Below are positions 46,405-54,513 of a DNA stretch of 64,000 bases, piece by piece. Every line of letters begins with the position of its first letter. The stretch's first letter is position 1. The stretch spans positions 3,012,293-3,076,292 of the forward strand of contig NZ_JOMG01000002.1 in NCBI RefSeq assembly GCF_000711225.1, read 5' to 3'. Both the position numbers and the translations under genes were made by a program. Origin of the DNA: Pelobacter seleniigenes DSM 18267 (GTDB lineage: Bacteria; Desulfobacterota; Desulfuromonadia; Desulfuromonadales; Geopsychrobacteraceae). Under the pieces are notes generated by a model. That model had not been told where the DNA came from. It saw nothing but the letters and a program-made list of their open reading frames with translations, and made no database searches.

Positions 46405-47751
46405 CTAACAGGTGGTTTTCCGCTCCGTAAACCAGGCGTCTCGGTGGTGCAGGCAATGCCAGCCCAGACTCAGCCCGCGAGCCAGCATAAAAGCGGTCAG
46501 GCTTAGCCACAGAGCATGATTTCCCCAGCCACGGCTCAACCACCAGCAGGGGAAGAAAACCCCGAAAGCGCACAGCAGCATGCTGTTGCGCATGATCCGT
46601 CCCTCGGTCGCCCCGATGTAAATCCCATCGAAAATATAACTCCAGACCGCGATGGCCGGTAGCCAGTTCAACCAGGGCAGGTAGCGGGCTGCTGTGCTGC
46701 GAACCGTATCGATATCGGTCAACAGGGCGATGATGCGGTTTCCCTGCCAGGTGAAGAGCAGACAGAACAGGAGGCTGATCGCGAAAGAGACCAGCAGGAC
46801 GGTGGTGACCAGCTGGTCAAAACGCTGGCGATCGCTGGCGCCGATGGCTTCCCCGGCGAGGGCTTCGATGGCATAGGCAAAGCCGTCAAGAGCAAAGGAC
46901 ACCAGCAGCAGGAAATTAAGCAGTACCATGTTGGCCGCCAGAATTTCGTTCCCTAACCGCGCACCCTGAAAAGTCATAAAGGTAAAGCAGATTTGCAGAG
47001 CCAGGGTGCGCAGGAATATGTCCAGGTTCAACCCCAGCAGGGCTCTGAAACTTCGCGCTTCAATGCTTTTTCGCAGGGTTTTATGTTCAAACAGCAGTAT
47101 GCCCCGTTCCCGCCACAGGCGCGCGAGGATCCACAGGCCGCCCATGGTTCCACAACAATCGGCCAGCAATGAGGCGGCGGCAACCCCGGCAACATTCCAA
47201 CCAAGGCCAAGGACAAAGAACAGGTCGAAAACGATATTGATCAGGTTGGTCAGGATCAACAGGATCATCGGCGCTTTGGCCCTGCGCATCCCGAGCAGGC
47301 AGCCCAGGGTCGCCAGGTTGATCAAGGCCGCTGGCGCTCCCCAGATACGGATCTGAAAGTAACTTTGGGCCTGGGCGGCGACGGCTGGTTCCGGATCGGC
47401 TAGCGCCATTGCGGTCTGCCAGATCGGCTGTTGCAGCAGAATCAGCAGTACGGACAGGAACAGACCGAGCAGCACCGAGTGGCGCCAGACCTGGATTGCT
47501 TCCCGATCATTGTCGCGGCCCAGGGCCTGGGCAACTGAACCGGTTGTCGACATGCGCAGAAAACCGACGATCCAGAACAGAAAGGTGATGATTGATGAAC
47601 CCAGGGCCACCCCGGCCAGATAGACGCTGTCCGGCAAATGGCCGACCACGGCGGTATCAACCAGACCGAGCAGGGGAATGGTCACATTGGAGAGCACCAT
47701 CGGTACGGCGATGGCAAAAATAGCGGGGAGAAAACGGCGTTGAAATATCAT
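46405..47751 (-). CDS. MATE efflux family protein (DinF-like)
   Basis: I use ATG at 47751 (448 residues), which begins at the expected MIFQRRFLPAIFAIAVPMVLSNV; an earlier in-frame ATG at 47802 would add 17 atypical residues. Twelve helices are predicted. Typical DinF/MATE segments are LLGLVDTAVVGHLPD, FLFWIVGFLRMSTTGSVAQA and GAPAALINLATLGCLLGM. It exports cationic compounds with proton or Na+ exchange. Specific substrates are unknown. Confidence 0.9.
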   Translation of the reverse strand: MIFQRRFLPAIFAIAVPMVLSNVTIPLLGLVDTAVVGHLPDSVYLAGVALGSSIITFLFWIVGFLRMSTTGSVAQALGRDNDREAIQVWRHSVLLGLFLSVLLILLQQPIWQTAMALADPEPAVAAQAQSYFQIRIWGAPAALINLATLGCLLGMRRAKAPMILLILTNLINIVFDLFFVLGLGWNVAGVAAASLLADCCGTMGGLWILARLWRERGILLFEHKTLRKSIEARSFRALLGLNLDIFLRTLALQICFTFMTFQGARLGNEILAANMVLLNFLLLVSFALDGFAYAIEALAGEAIGASDRQRFDQLVTTVLLVSFAISLLFCLLFTWQGNRIIALLTDIDTVRSTAARYLPWLNWLPAIAVWSYIFDGIYIGATEGRIMRNSMLLCAFGVFFPCWWLSRGWGNHALWLSLTAFMLARGLSLGWHCLHHRDAWFTERKTTC

Positions 47752-47918
47752 GGTGTCCGGTCGGGTACAAGAAGCGCTCTGGCGGCTGGAAATGACCGAC
47801 ATAAACCTGCCGACCCGGAAACGCGTGCAACGTTACGGGCAGCCGCCGGGCAGAATTTTACCTGCGGCAGCATAGCTCGGGCAATGCCTTTTAAGCGAGC
47901 TTTTTCTCCACCGGGGGC

Positions 47919-47963
47919 AGGGCAACGTCAGGCGCTGGTGTGGATTCCACCTGGCGTTGCCCT
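47919..47963. terminator. Hairpin at the end of the fru operon
   Basis: AGGGCAACG (47919-47927) and CGTTGCCCT (47955-47963) pair, extended by CAGG/CCTG. It lies 12 bp after the fruA stop codon on the minus strand. No clear T-run follows, so it may be a Rho-type end or RNA stabiliser. Confidence 0.45.
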
Positions 47964-47974
47964 GCCGAGTCGTT

Positions 47975-49762
47975 TTATTCGGCGACCTGGATCGCGACGG
48001 CCGGTGTTTGCGCTGTGGTCAGGGGTCGTTTGACCAGGTATAGCGCTGCTGTTGTGACCAGAGTGCCGATGACAATGGACGCGGCATACAGCAGCAGGTG
48101 GGTGACCGCATTGGGAATCAGCAGGACAAAAATCCCTCCGTGCGGGACCATCAGGGTTGACCCGAACAGCATGGACAGTGCCCCGGTCACCGCAGAACCG
48201 GCCATGATACTGGGGATCACCCGCAGCGGATCGCGCGCGGCAAAGGGGATGGCCCCTTCGGTGATGAAGGAGATGCCGAGAACAAAAGCGGCTTTACTGG
48301 CTTCTTGCTCTTCCAAAGTAAAGCGGCTTTTGAACAGCGTGGCGGCCAGCGCCAGACCCAGGGGCGGGGTCATCCCTGCCGCCATGGTGGCGGCCATCGG
48401 CCCGTAAATCTGACTGGAGAGCAGCCCCACGGAAAAGGTATAGGCCGCTTTGTTGACCGGTCCGCCCATGTCAAAAGCCATCATCCCGCCGAGGATCAGG
48501 CCCAGCACCAGGGCGCTGGTTGATTGCATGGCCTGCAGCCAGTCCGTCAACGCGGTCAGGGCGATCTTTACCGGCGGGCCGATGACATAGATCATCAACA
48601 GGCCGACCAGCAACGTTGACAAAAACGGCAGGATCAGGACCGGTTTGAGACCCTGCAGGTTTTGCGGCAGTTTGATTGCATTATTGAGATAGCGGGTCAG
48701 GTAGCCGGCCAGAAAACCGGCCAGGATTCCGCCCAGGAACCCGGCTCCGACAGTGCTGGCGAGCATCCCGCCGACCAGGCCCGGAGTGATCCCCGGCCGT
48801 TCGGCGATGGAATAAGCGATAAACCCGGCCAGCACCGGAACAAACAGGGCGAAAGCGGTAGCGCCGCCGATCTGCATCAGGGCCCAGCCCAGCGTCCCTT
48901 TCTGATCGCCGGCATATATCCCGCCAAAGGCGAAAGCCAGGGCGATCAACAGCCCGCCGGCCACGACCACCGGCAGCATATAGGAAACCCCGGTCATCAG
49001 GTGGCGGTACGGACCGCTGCGTGCGGCCGAGCGTTCTTTCTTCAACTCCTCGACCTGGCCGGAGAGACTGGAGCTTGCCTCCGGTTGCGCGGCCAGCCCG
49101 GCTTCAATCACCTGGCGGCCGTGGTGGAGGGCTTCCTTGGTGGAGGTCTCATAGAGCGGTTTGGCGGCAAACCGGCTTTTATCGACAAATGCGTCGGCGG
49201 CGATGATCACCGCATCGGCGCGCTCGATATCGGCTGCGCTGAGGACGTTTTTTGCGCCAACCGACCCCTGGGTTTCGATTTTGACTTCATAACCAAGTTC
49301 TTCGGCCGCTTTTTTGAGGGCTTCCGCCGCCATGAAGGTGTGGGCGATTCCGGTCGGGCAGGAGGTGACCCCGATGATATATTTGCCGGCGGCTCTTTGT
49401 TCCGGTTTGGTGGCCGCTTCCCTGCCGGCTGGCGGGGCAGGCGGGACGACTGCGCCCCCGGCCAGGGCCGCTGCAGCTTCGATGACTTCTCTGGTGTCGC
49501 GAATCGCCTTGCTGGTGCTGATGGTGAAGAGGGGTTTTCCCGCAAACCGGCTTTGCTCCACATGGATATCCGCGGCAATGATGACCACCTCTGCGGCGTT
49601 GATGGCCTCCGCAGTCAGAATATCCTTTGCGCCCTCGGCGCCCTGGGTTTCAACCTCGATCTGGTGCCCCATGGCGGCACCGACCTTTTTCAGGGCCTCG
49701 GCGGCCATGATGGTATGGGCAACTCCGGTCGGGCATGCCGTTACCGCAACTATTCTCCCCAT
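47975..49762 (-). CDS. fruA: PTS fructose transporter, EIIBBC component
   Basis: The 595-residue protein has two EIIB domains in tandem, with C10 ([11 protein letters not shown]) and C135 ([11 protein letters not shown]). A linker follows, then an EIIC domain of about ten helices from residue 250 ([39 protein letters not shown]). This is the FruA B'BC layout. It imports fructose and phosphorylates it to fructose 1-phosphate. It starts 12 bp after fruK and ends the operon. Start site AGGAG is good. Confidence 0.95.
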   Translation of the reverse strand: MGRIVAVTACPTGVAHTIMAAEALKKVGAAMGHQIEVETQGAEGAKDILTAEAINAAEVVIIAADIHVEQSRFAGKPLFTISTSKAIRDTREVIEAAAALAGGAVVPPAPPAGREAATKPEQRAAGKYIIGVTSCPTGIAHTFMAAEALKKAAEELGYEVKIETQGSVGAKNVLSAADIERADAVIIAADAFVDKSRFAAKPLYETSTKEALHHGRQVIEAGLAAQPEASSSLSGQVEELKKERSAARSGPYRHLMTGVSYMLPVVVAGGLLIALAFAFGGIYAGDQKGTLGWALMQIGGATAFALFVPVLAGFIAYSIAERPGITPGLVGGMLASTVGAGFLGGILAGFLAGYLTRYLNNAIKLPQNLQGLKPVLILPFLSTLLVGLLMIYVIGPPVKIALTALTDWLQAMQSTSALVLGLILGGMMAFDMGGPVNKAAYTFSVGLLSSQIYGPMAATMAAGMTPPLGLALAATLFKSRFTLEEQEASKAAFVLGISFITEGAIPFAARDPLRVIPSIMAGSAVTGALSMLFGSTLMVPHGGIFVLLIPNAVTHLLLYAASIVIGTLVTTAALYLVKRPLTTAQTPAVAIQVAE

Positions 49763-49774
49763 TTTCTCCTCCCT

Positions 49775-50728
49775 TTAGAAAGTTAACCGATGGATTTCGA
49801 CCTGATCTTCGATAGCTTTCGCCGCGGCCAAGGATGCCAGACCCGGTCCGGCTTGCGTGACCACCGCAGCAGAGACCGCAGTGGCCAGGCGAGCGCAGTC
49901 ATGCAGCGACAGTCCCTGGCGGAAGCCTGCGGCCAAACTGCCGACCATGGCATCGCCGGCGCCGACGGTACTGATCACCTTGACCCGGGGCGGGACAGCC
50001 ATATAGGCCTGGTCGCGCTGCACGAACAACGCCCCCGCCGCCCCGAGGGAGACCACAATCGTGGTGATTCCCTGCTCGATCAGGCGGCGCGCTTCTGCAA
50101 CGATCTCTCGCTGCGTGGTCAAGGGGCGACCGAGGAAGGCTGACAATTCTTCCTGATTGGGTTTGATCAGGGTCGGTCCTGCGCCGATGGCCTGCTGCAG
50201 GGCCGGGCCGCTGGTGTCGACATAGACCGGCACTCCTTGTGCTTTGACCGTTTGGACCAGCTGCGCGATTGTCGCCGGCTCCATGGCTCCCGGAACACTG
50301 CCGGCGATAATGACCGTCGCCGCTGTTGCCGCCAGTCGTTCCAGGACGTTGTGCAGTTCTTGCAGATGGTCTGCTGTCGGTGAAAAACCGGGGAAATTGA
50401 TGTCCGTGGTCTCCTGGCTGAGCGGATCAAGGATCTTGATCCCGGTGCGGGTCTCCCCCGGCACGCGGACAAAGGCATCGTTGATCCCGCTTTCGCTAAA
50501 CAATTTTTGGAACAGATGCGGATTCGCCTGGCCGAGGAAACCGGTCGCGGTGACCGGCAGCGCAAACTGGCGCAGTAGCCTGGCGATGTTGACCCCTTTT
50601 CCCCCGGCATCCGATTGCGACGCGCTAACGCGGTTGACCTGTCCGGGAGTAAAGTCGGCAACAGTGCAGGACAGGTCGATGGCCGGATTCAAAGTGACGG
50701 TGACCAGGGTGGTCGCTTGGGCATTCAT
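49775..50728 (-). CDS. fruK: 1-phosphofructokinase
   Basis: The 317-residue PfkB-family kinase has TVTLNPAIDLSC at the N-terminus, the SDAGGKGVNIARLL signature, and the C-terminal anion-hole motif TVGAGDAMVGSLAAG with the catalytic aspartate. It converts fructose 1-phosphate to fructose 1,6-bisphosphate. Its ATG overlaps the fruB stop codon (ATGA), and fruA follows 12 bp later, so the three genes form one transcript. Confidence 0.95.
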   Translation of the reverse strand: MNAQATTLVTVTLNPAIDLSCTVADFTPGQVNRVSASQSDAGGKGVNIARLLRQFALPVTATGFLGQANPHLFQKLFSESGINDAFVRVPGETRTGIKILDPLSQETTDINFPGFSPTADHLQELHNVLERLAATAATVIIAGSVPGAMEPATIAQLVQTVKAQGVPVYVDTSGPALQQAIGAGPTLIKPNQEELSAFLGRPLTTQREIVAEARRLIEQGITTIVVSLGAAGALFVQRDQAYMAVPPRVKVISTVGAGDAMVGSLAAGFRQGLSLHDCARLATAVSAAVVTQAGPGLASLAAAKAIEDQVEIHRLTF

Positions 50729-53208
50729 CGCTGTTCTCCTGTGGGGAGCTGCAGTTTGCGGACCTGTTCAAGATCGGGGCAGGCGAGGGCCTGGCGGGCC
50801 AGGGCGCGGGCGTCTTCCAGGGTGATATTGCGCAGCCGGGCCTTGATGGCGGCAATGCTGGGAACCACCATGCTCAGTTCCCGAACCCCCAGTCCGGCAA
50901 GGATGACCGCTCCCAGCGGCTCTCCGGCCAGGCCGCCGCAGACGCCGACCCAGATCCCGGCCTGATCCGCTGCTTTGACGACCATATCGATCATTCTCAA
51001 TACCGCCGGGTGCAGGCTGTCAGCCTTGGCGGCCAGGGTCGGATGGAGGCGATCCATCGCCAGCACGTACTGGGTCAGGTCGTTGGTGCCGACCGAGAAA
51101 AAATCGACCTGCGTGGCAAAAGCATCGGCCATGACCGCGACGGAAGGGACCTCGACCATAATGCCGATCTCGACCGGTTCGGCACCCACTGCCAGCCGGG
51201 CTTGCTCGGCCAGCTGTTTGGCTGCCGCCAATTCTTCAAGGGTGGAGACCATCGGCAACATGATCTTTAAGGGGCCGTGCAGGGAGGCTCGATAAATCGC
51301 CCTGAGCTGGGCTGAAAACAGGTCGGGGCGCTTCAGGCAGAGGCGAATGCCGCGTTCTCCCAAAAACGGATTGTCCTCGGCCGGCAGGTCAAGATAGGGG
51401 ACTTCCTTGTCGCCGCCGATATCGAGGGTTCGGACAATCATCGGCAGACCGTTGAGGCTGGCCAGCATGGCCGTATAATTTTTGAACTGTTCTTCTTCAT
51501 CGGGCGGTGCGTCCCGCCCCAGAAACATAAATTCGGTGCGTAGCAGGCCGACTCCTTCGCCGCCGGCTTTGACGGCCTGCTCAGCTTCTGCGGCGGTGCC
51601 GATGTTGGCGACGACTTCAATGCGCTGACCATCCAGGGTCAGGGCCGGCTCAAAGCGGCGGCGGAATTCCTCGTCCCGCAGCGAATCGAGTTCTTGTCTG
51701 GCCTGAGCGGCGGTGTTGCGGTCCTCTTCACTCGGCTCCAGGTAGAGGGTACCGCTGTCGCCATCAAGGATGGCCAGGGTCTGGTCGCTGATTTTGAGCA
51801 CGGCAGGACCTGCGGAAACCATTGCCGGAATGCCGAGGGAACGGGCGATGATCGCGGAATGAGAGGTGGGACCGCCGCCGGCTGTACACAATCCCAGAAT
51901 GAGTGCGGGATCAAGCGCTGCGGTATCCGACGGGGTCAGGTCTTCGGCGACCAGAATCACCGGCTCGGTCGGAATAAATGGCTGTTCCTGAATGACTCCG
52001 GCGATATGTTTCAAGACCCGCCTGCCGACATCCTGCAGGTCCATGGCCCGGCCGGCCAGCACCGGATCCTCATGTTGTTCAAGATCCCTGATGCGTTCAT
52101 CAATCGCCTGTTGCCAGGCTGAACCGGCACTCCTGCCGGCATCAATCCGGTCACGGACTTCGAGCTGCAGTTCAGGGTCGTCCAGAAACGCCAGATGGGC
52201 CTTGAAAATCGCCGCTTTGGCCGCGCCGGTTTTGGCGCGTACTTCGTCATACAGTTGTTGGAGGTTTTCTTTGGCGGCGGCGACCGCCTGGCGGAGTCGT
52301 TTCTTTTCCGCCTCGGGGTCATTGCTGTTCTTATCGACAACGATACGTTCATGAACATACTGGCGGACCGGGCCGATGGCCAACCCCGGCGATGCCTTGA
52401 TCCCGGGGATGGTTGCGGCGACATTTTGCGGCTGCCAGCCATGATTGAGCGCCGCGTCCGGAGTGGAAGGCTCATGCTCTTCACCGAGCCCAGCTGCAAC
52501 CGCTGCCTGAAGTGCCGCCAGCGCGGCGGCTGCGTCTTCCCCGCGGGCATGGATCTGGATGCTGTGTCCACTGGAGACGCCCAGTTTGAGCAGGTCCACC
52601 AGGCTTTTTCCGTTCCCGGAGCGGTCACCGTGGACCACGATGATGTCGGCCGCGAACTGTTTTGCCGTCTCGACAAAAGCCGTCGCCGGGCGGGCATGCA
52701 GACCATGTTCGCCGCTGACTTGAACGACAACCGAGGAAAAACCTTCCAGGTTGATTTCCGGCACGGTTGGCTGGTCGCTGGCGGCCGGGCCGGACAGCAC
52801 GTCGATAATGCTTGCCGGATCGGTGGTCTGGGCCAGACGGGCGGTTGTTTGCGGATCATCCAGAATCCGGGTCAGGTTGGTGAGGATGCCGATGTGTTCA
52901 TCTGATTTGGCCGCAATACCTATCACCAGGGAGGCTGTTTCGCCCGGGTTCCAGGTCACTCCGGACGGAATTTGTAATACCGCGATACCGGTCCGGTTAA
53001 TCAGTTCACGATCTTCCGGCAAGCCATGGGGAATTGCAATGCCGTTACCGAGAAAGGTGTTTGCCACCTCTTCCCGTTTTTGCATGCTGTTGATATAGCC
53101 CGGTTGGATGAAGCCGTTTTCAACCAGAATTTTGCCAACGGCTTCGATCGCGGCGCGCTTATCGACGATCCTGGCGCCAAGGACAATGGTTTGCCGGTCA
53201 AGTTTCAT
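50725..53208 (-). CDS. fruB: Fructose PTS multiphosphoryl transfer protein (EIIA-HPr-EI)
   Basis: The start is the ATG after AGGAGGAAGC; 827 residues. Domains: EIIA-Fru (1-145, H61 in GIAIPHGLPED), HPr/FPr (about 158-245, H171 in GEHGLHARPATAF) and enzyme I (about 268-827, H450 in GGGPTSHSAIIARSLG). The EI domain also has the PEP-binding LLRTEFMFLGRD and GTNDLTQYVLAMDR. It carries the whole phosphate relay from PEP to FruA in one chain. A large palindromic promoter-operator lies directly upstream. Confidence 0.95.
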   Translation of the reverse strand: MKLDRQTIVLGARIVDKRAAIEAVGKILVENGFIQPGYINSMQKREEVANTFLGNGIAIPHGLPEDRELINRTGIAVLQIPSGVTWNPGETASLVIGIAAKSDEHIGILTNLTRILDDPQTTARLAQTTDPASIIDVLSGPAASDQPTVPEINLEGFSSVVVQVSGEHGLHARPATAFVETAKQFAADIIVVHGDRSGNGKSLVDLLKLGVSSGHSIQIHARGEDAAAALAALQAAVAAGLGEEHEPSTPDAALNHGWQPQNVAATIPGIKASPGLAIGPVRQYVHERIVVDKNSNDPEAEKKRLRQAVAAAKENLQQLYDEVRAKTGAAKAAIFKAHLAFLDDPELQLEVRDRIDAGRSAGSAWQQAIDERIRDLEQHEDPVLAGRAMDLQDVGRRVLKHIAGVIQEQPFIPTEPVILVAEDLTPSDTAALDPALILGLCTAGGGPTSHSAIIARSLGIPAMVSAGPAVLKISDQTLAILDGDSGTLYLEPSEEDRNTAAQARQELDSLRDEEFRRRFEPALTLDGQRIEVVANIGTAAEAEQAVKAGGEGVGLLRTEFMFLGRDAPPDEEEQFKNYTAMLASLNGLPMIVRTLDIGGDKEVPYLDLPAEDNPFLGERGIRLCLKRPDLFSAQLRAIYRASLHGPLKIMLPMVSTLEELAAAKQLAEQARLAVGAEPVEIGIMVEVPSVAVMADAFATQVDFFSVGTNDLTQYVLAMDRLHPTLAAKADSLHPAVLRMIDMVVKAADQAGIWVGVCGGLAGEPLGAVILAGLGVRELSMVVPSIAAIKARLRNITLEDARALARQALACPDLEQVRKLQLPTGEQR

Positions 53209-53228
53209 AAGAGCTTCCTCCTGAAAGG

Positions 53229-53272
53229 GTTTGACACAGAAAATGTAATCGATTACATTTTCTGTGTCAAAC
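53229..53272. promoter_or_regulatory. 44-bp perfect palindrome with symmetric promoters; likely LacI-type operator of the fru operon
   Basis: Bases 53229-53250 are the exact reverse complement of 53251-53272. The centre TGTAATCGATTACA is a typical CG-centred LacI-family operator. Each strand carries TTGACA, 17 bp, TACATT, so the same palindrome holds two opposed sigma-70 promoters. On the minus strand the start would be near 53235, about 27 nt before fruB. On the plus strand it would be near 53266, about 260 nt before the regulator gene. An operator between -35 and -10 on both strands would block both. Confidence 0.8.
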
Positions 53273-53523
53273 AAAATATCGTTCCACTAAATTATAGCTG
53301 ATAAATAACAGATTATTGCTTGATATCGGTTACTTTTATAGTGAAATGGCAACCCCTGACCAAGCCTTCTATGCCAATCTATATGGCCAGCCGTGGTCAC
53401 CGAACCTTAGCAGCATGAGAGAATTGGGGTGACAACGCCTTCCGCCACCGGGAGCTGCTGCGATGATGGGTTGAAATTATCAGTTCCTTCGGTTACATAG
53501 GGGAAAGCTTATGGGAGAGTGAG
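53273..53523 (+). promoter_or_regulatory. Leader of the LacI-type regulator gene, possibly structured
   Basis: No gene is present. AGCAGC at 53409-53414 can pair with GCTGCT at 53454-53459, enclosing GGTG (53428-53431) and CACC (53446-53449). This gives a two-stem structure about 60 bp before the start codon. I do not recognise a known riboswitch; the pairing could be chance. Confidence 0.3.
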
Positions 53524-54513
53524 ATGAGAATCAAAGATATCGCGGCAGCAGCCGGTGTTTCGACGGCAACGGTTTCCAGGGTTTTGAGTGGCAAACAACA
53601 TGTGCGCCCGGAGGTCCAGGAAAAGGTGCTGGACGTCATTAAGGAAATGAATTATTCCCCGAACCGGGCGGCCCGCAGCCTGCGTTCGAAAAAATCCAGT
53701 TCGATCGGGCTGATCGTCGCTGATATTCAGAACCCGTTTTTCGCGTCCCTCTGCCGGGCGGTCGAGGATGTCGCTCAGGACAACAATTTCAGCGTCATTT
53801 TGTGCAATACGGATGAAAATCCGGAGAAAGAGCGCAATTATCTCGAACTGATGCAGAATGAAAACGCGGCTGGAATCATTCTTGCCCCCACTGGCCAGTT
53901 AGCGGATCATTTTCCCCAGCAGCTGGCTGATGTCTGCCCCATGGTGATCATCGACCGGAAAATAACCGGCGCGGCCGTGGACAGCGTCGTGATTGATAAT
54001 GTGACCGCCGCCCAGCAATTGACCAGTCATATGCTCCAGCATGGGTATCGCCGGATCGCCGGTTTGTTCGGTGTCCACAGTGTCACCGGCCGGGATCGCC
54101 GGCGCGGCTTCAATCTGGCTTTTGCGGATGCCGGGATCGTCCCGGAGGAGGAGTTGATCATTGATCTGCCGGCCAGGGAAGCGGACGGGCATGCCGCGGT
54201 CAGCCGGCTTCTTGAACGCAGTGATCCGCCCGATGCCATTCTCACCAGTAGCGGTTTGTTGGCCGGGGGAGCGTTTCGGGCCATTCGCGATAAAGAAATC
54301 GCCGTTCCCGAGCAACTGGCCTTTGCGACTTTTGACGAGTCGCCATGGACGGCCATGACCCGCCCGGCCATCACGGTGATTGAACAACCGACCTACGCCA
54401 TCGGCCAGACGGCCGGAGAGATGTTGTTCAAACGCATTCTTGACCCGACCCGGCCGACCCGCCAGGTGGTATTGTCAAGCCGGCTCTTGGTTCGCCACTC
54501 CTGCGGCTGTTAG
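53524..54513 (+). CDS. LacI-family transcriptional regulator, probable fru operon repressor
   Basis: The start follows GGGAGAG; 329 residues. A LacI HTH occupies residues 1-55 (MRIKDIAAAAGVSTATVSRV, then a hinge helix NRAARSLRSKKSS). A periplasmic-binding-protein-like effector domain follows (IGLIVADIQNPFFASL, RLLERSDPPDAILTSSG). It is divergent from fruBKA and the palindrome between them fits its kind of operator; the effector would be fructose 1-phosphate or a similar sugar phosphate. Its stop codon overlaps that of the convergent kinase gene by two bases. It is not a close match to enteric Cra. Confidence 0.85.
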   Translation: MRIKDIAAAAGVSTATVSRVLSGKQHVRPEVQEKVLDVIKEMNYSPNRAARSLRSKKSSSIGLIVADIQNPFFASLCRAVEDVAQDNNFSVILCNTDENPEKERNYLELMQNENAAGIILAPTGQLADHFPQQLADVCPMVIIDRKITGAAVDSVVIDNVTAAQQLTSHMLQHGYRRIAGLFGVHSVTGRDRRRGFNLAFADAGIVPEEELIIDLPAREADGHAAVSRLLERSDPPDAILTSSGLLAGGAFRAIRDKEIAVPEQLAFATFDESPWTAMTRPAITVIEQPTYAIGQTAGEMLFKRILDPTRPTRQVVLSSRLLVRHSCGC

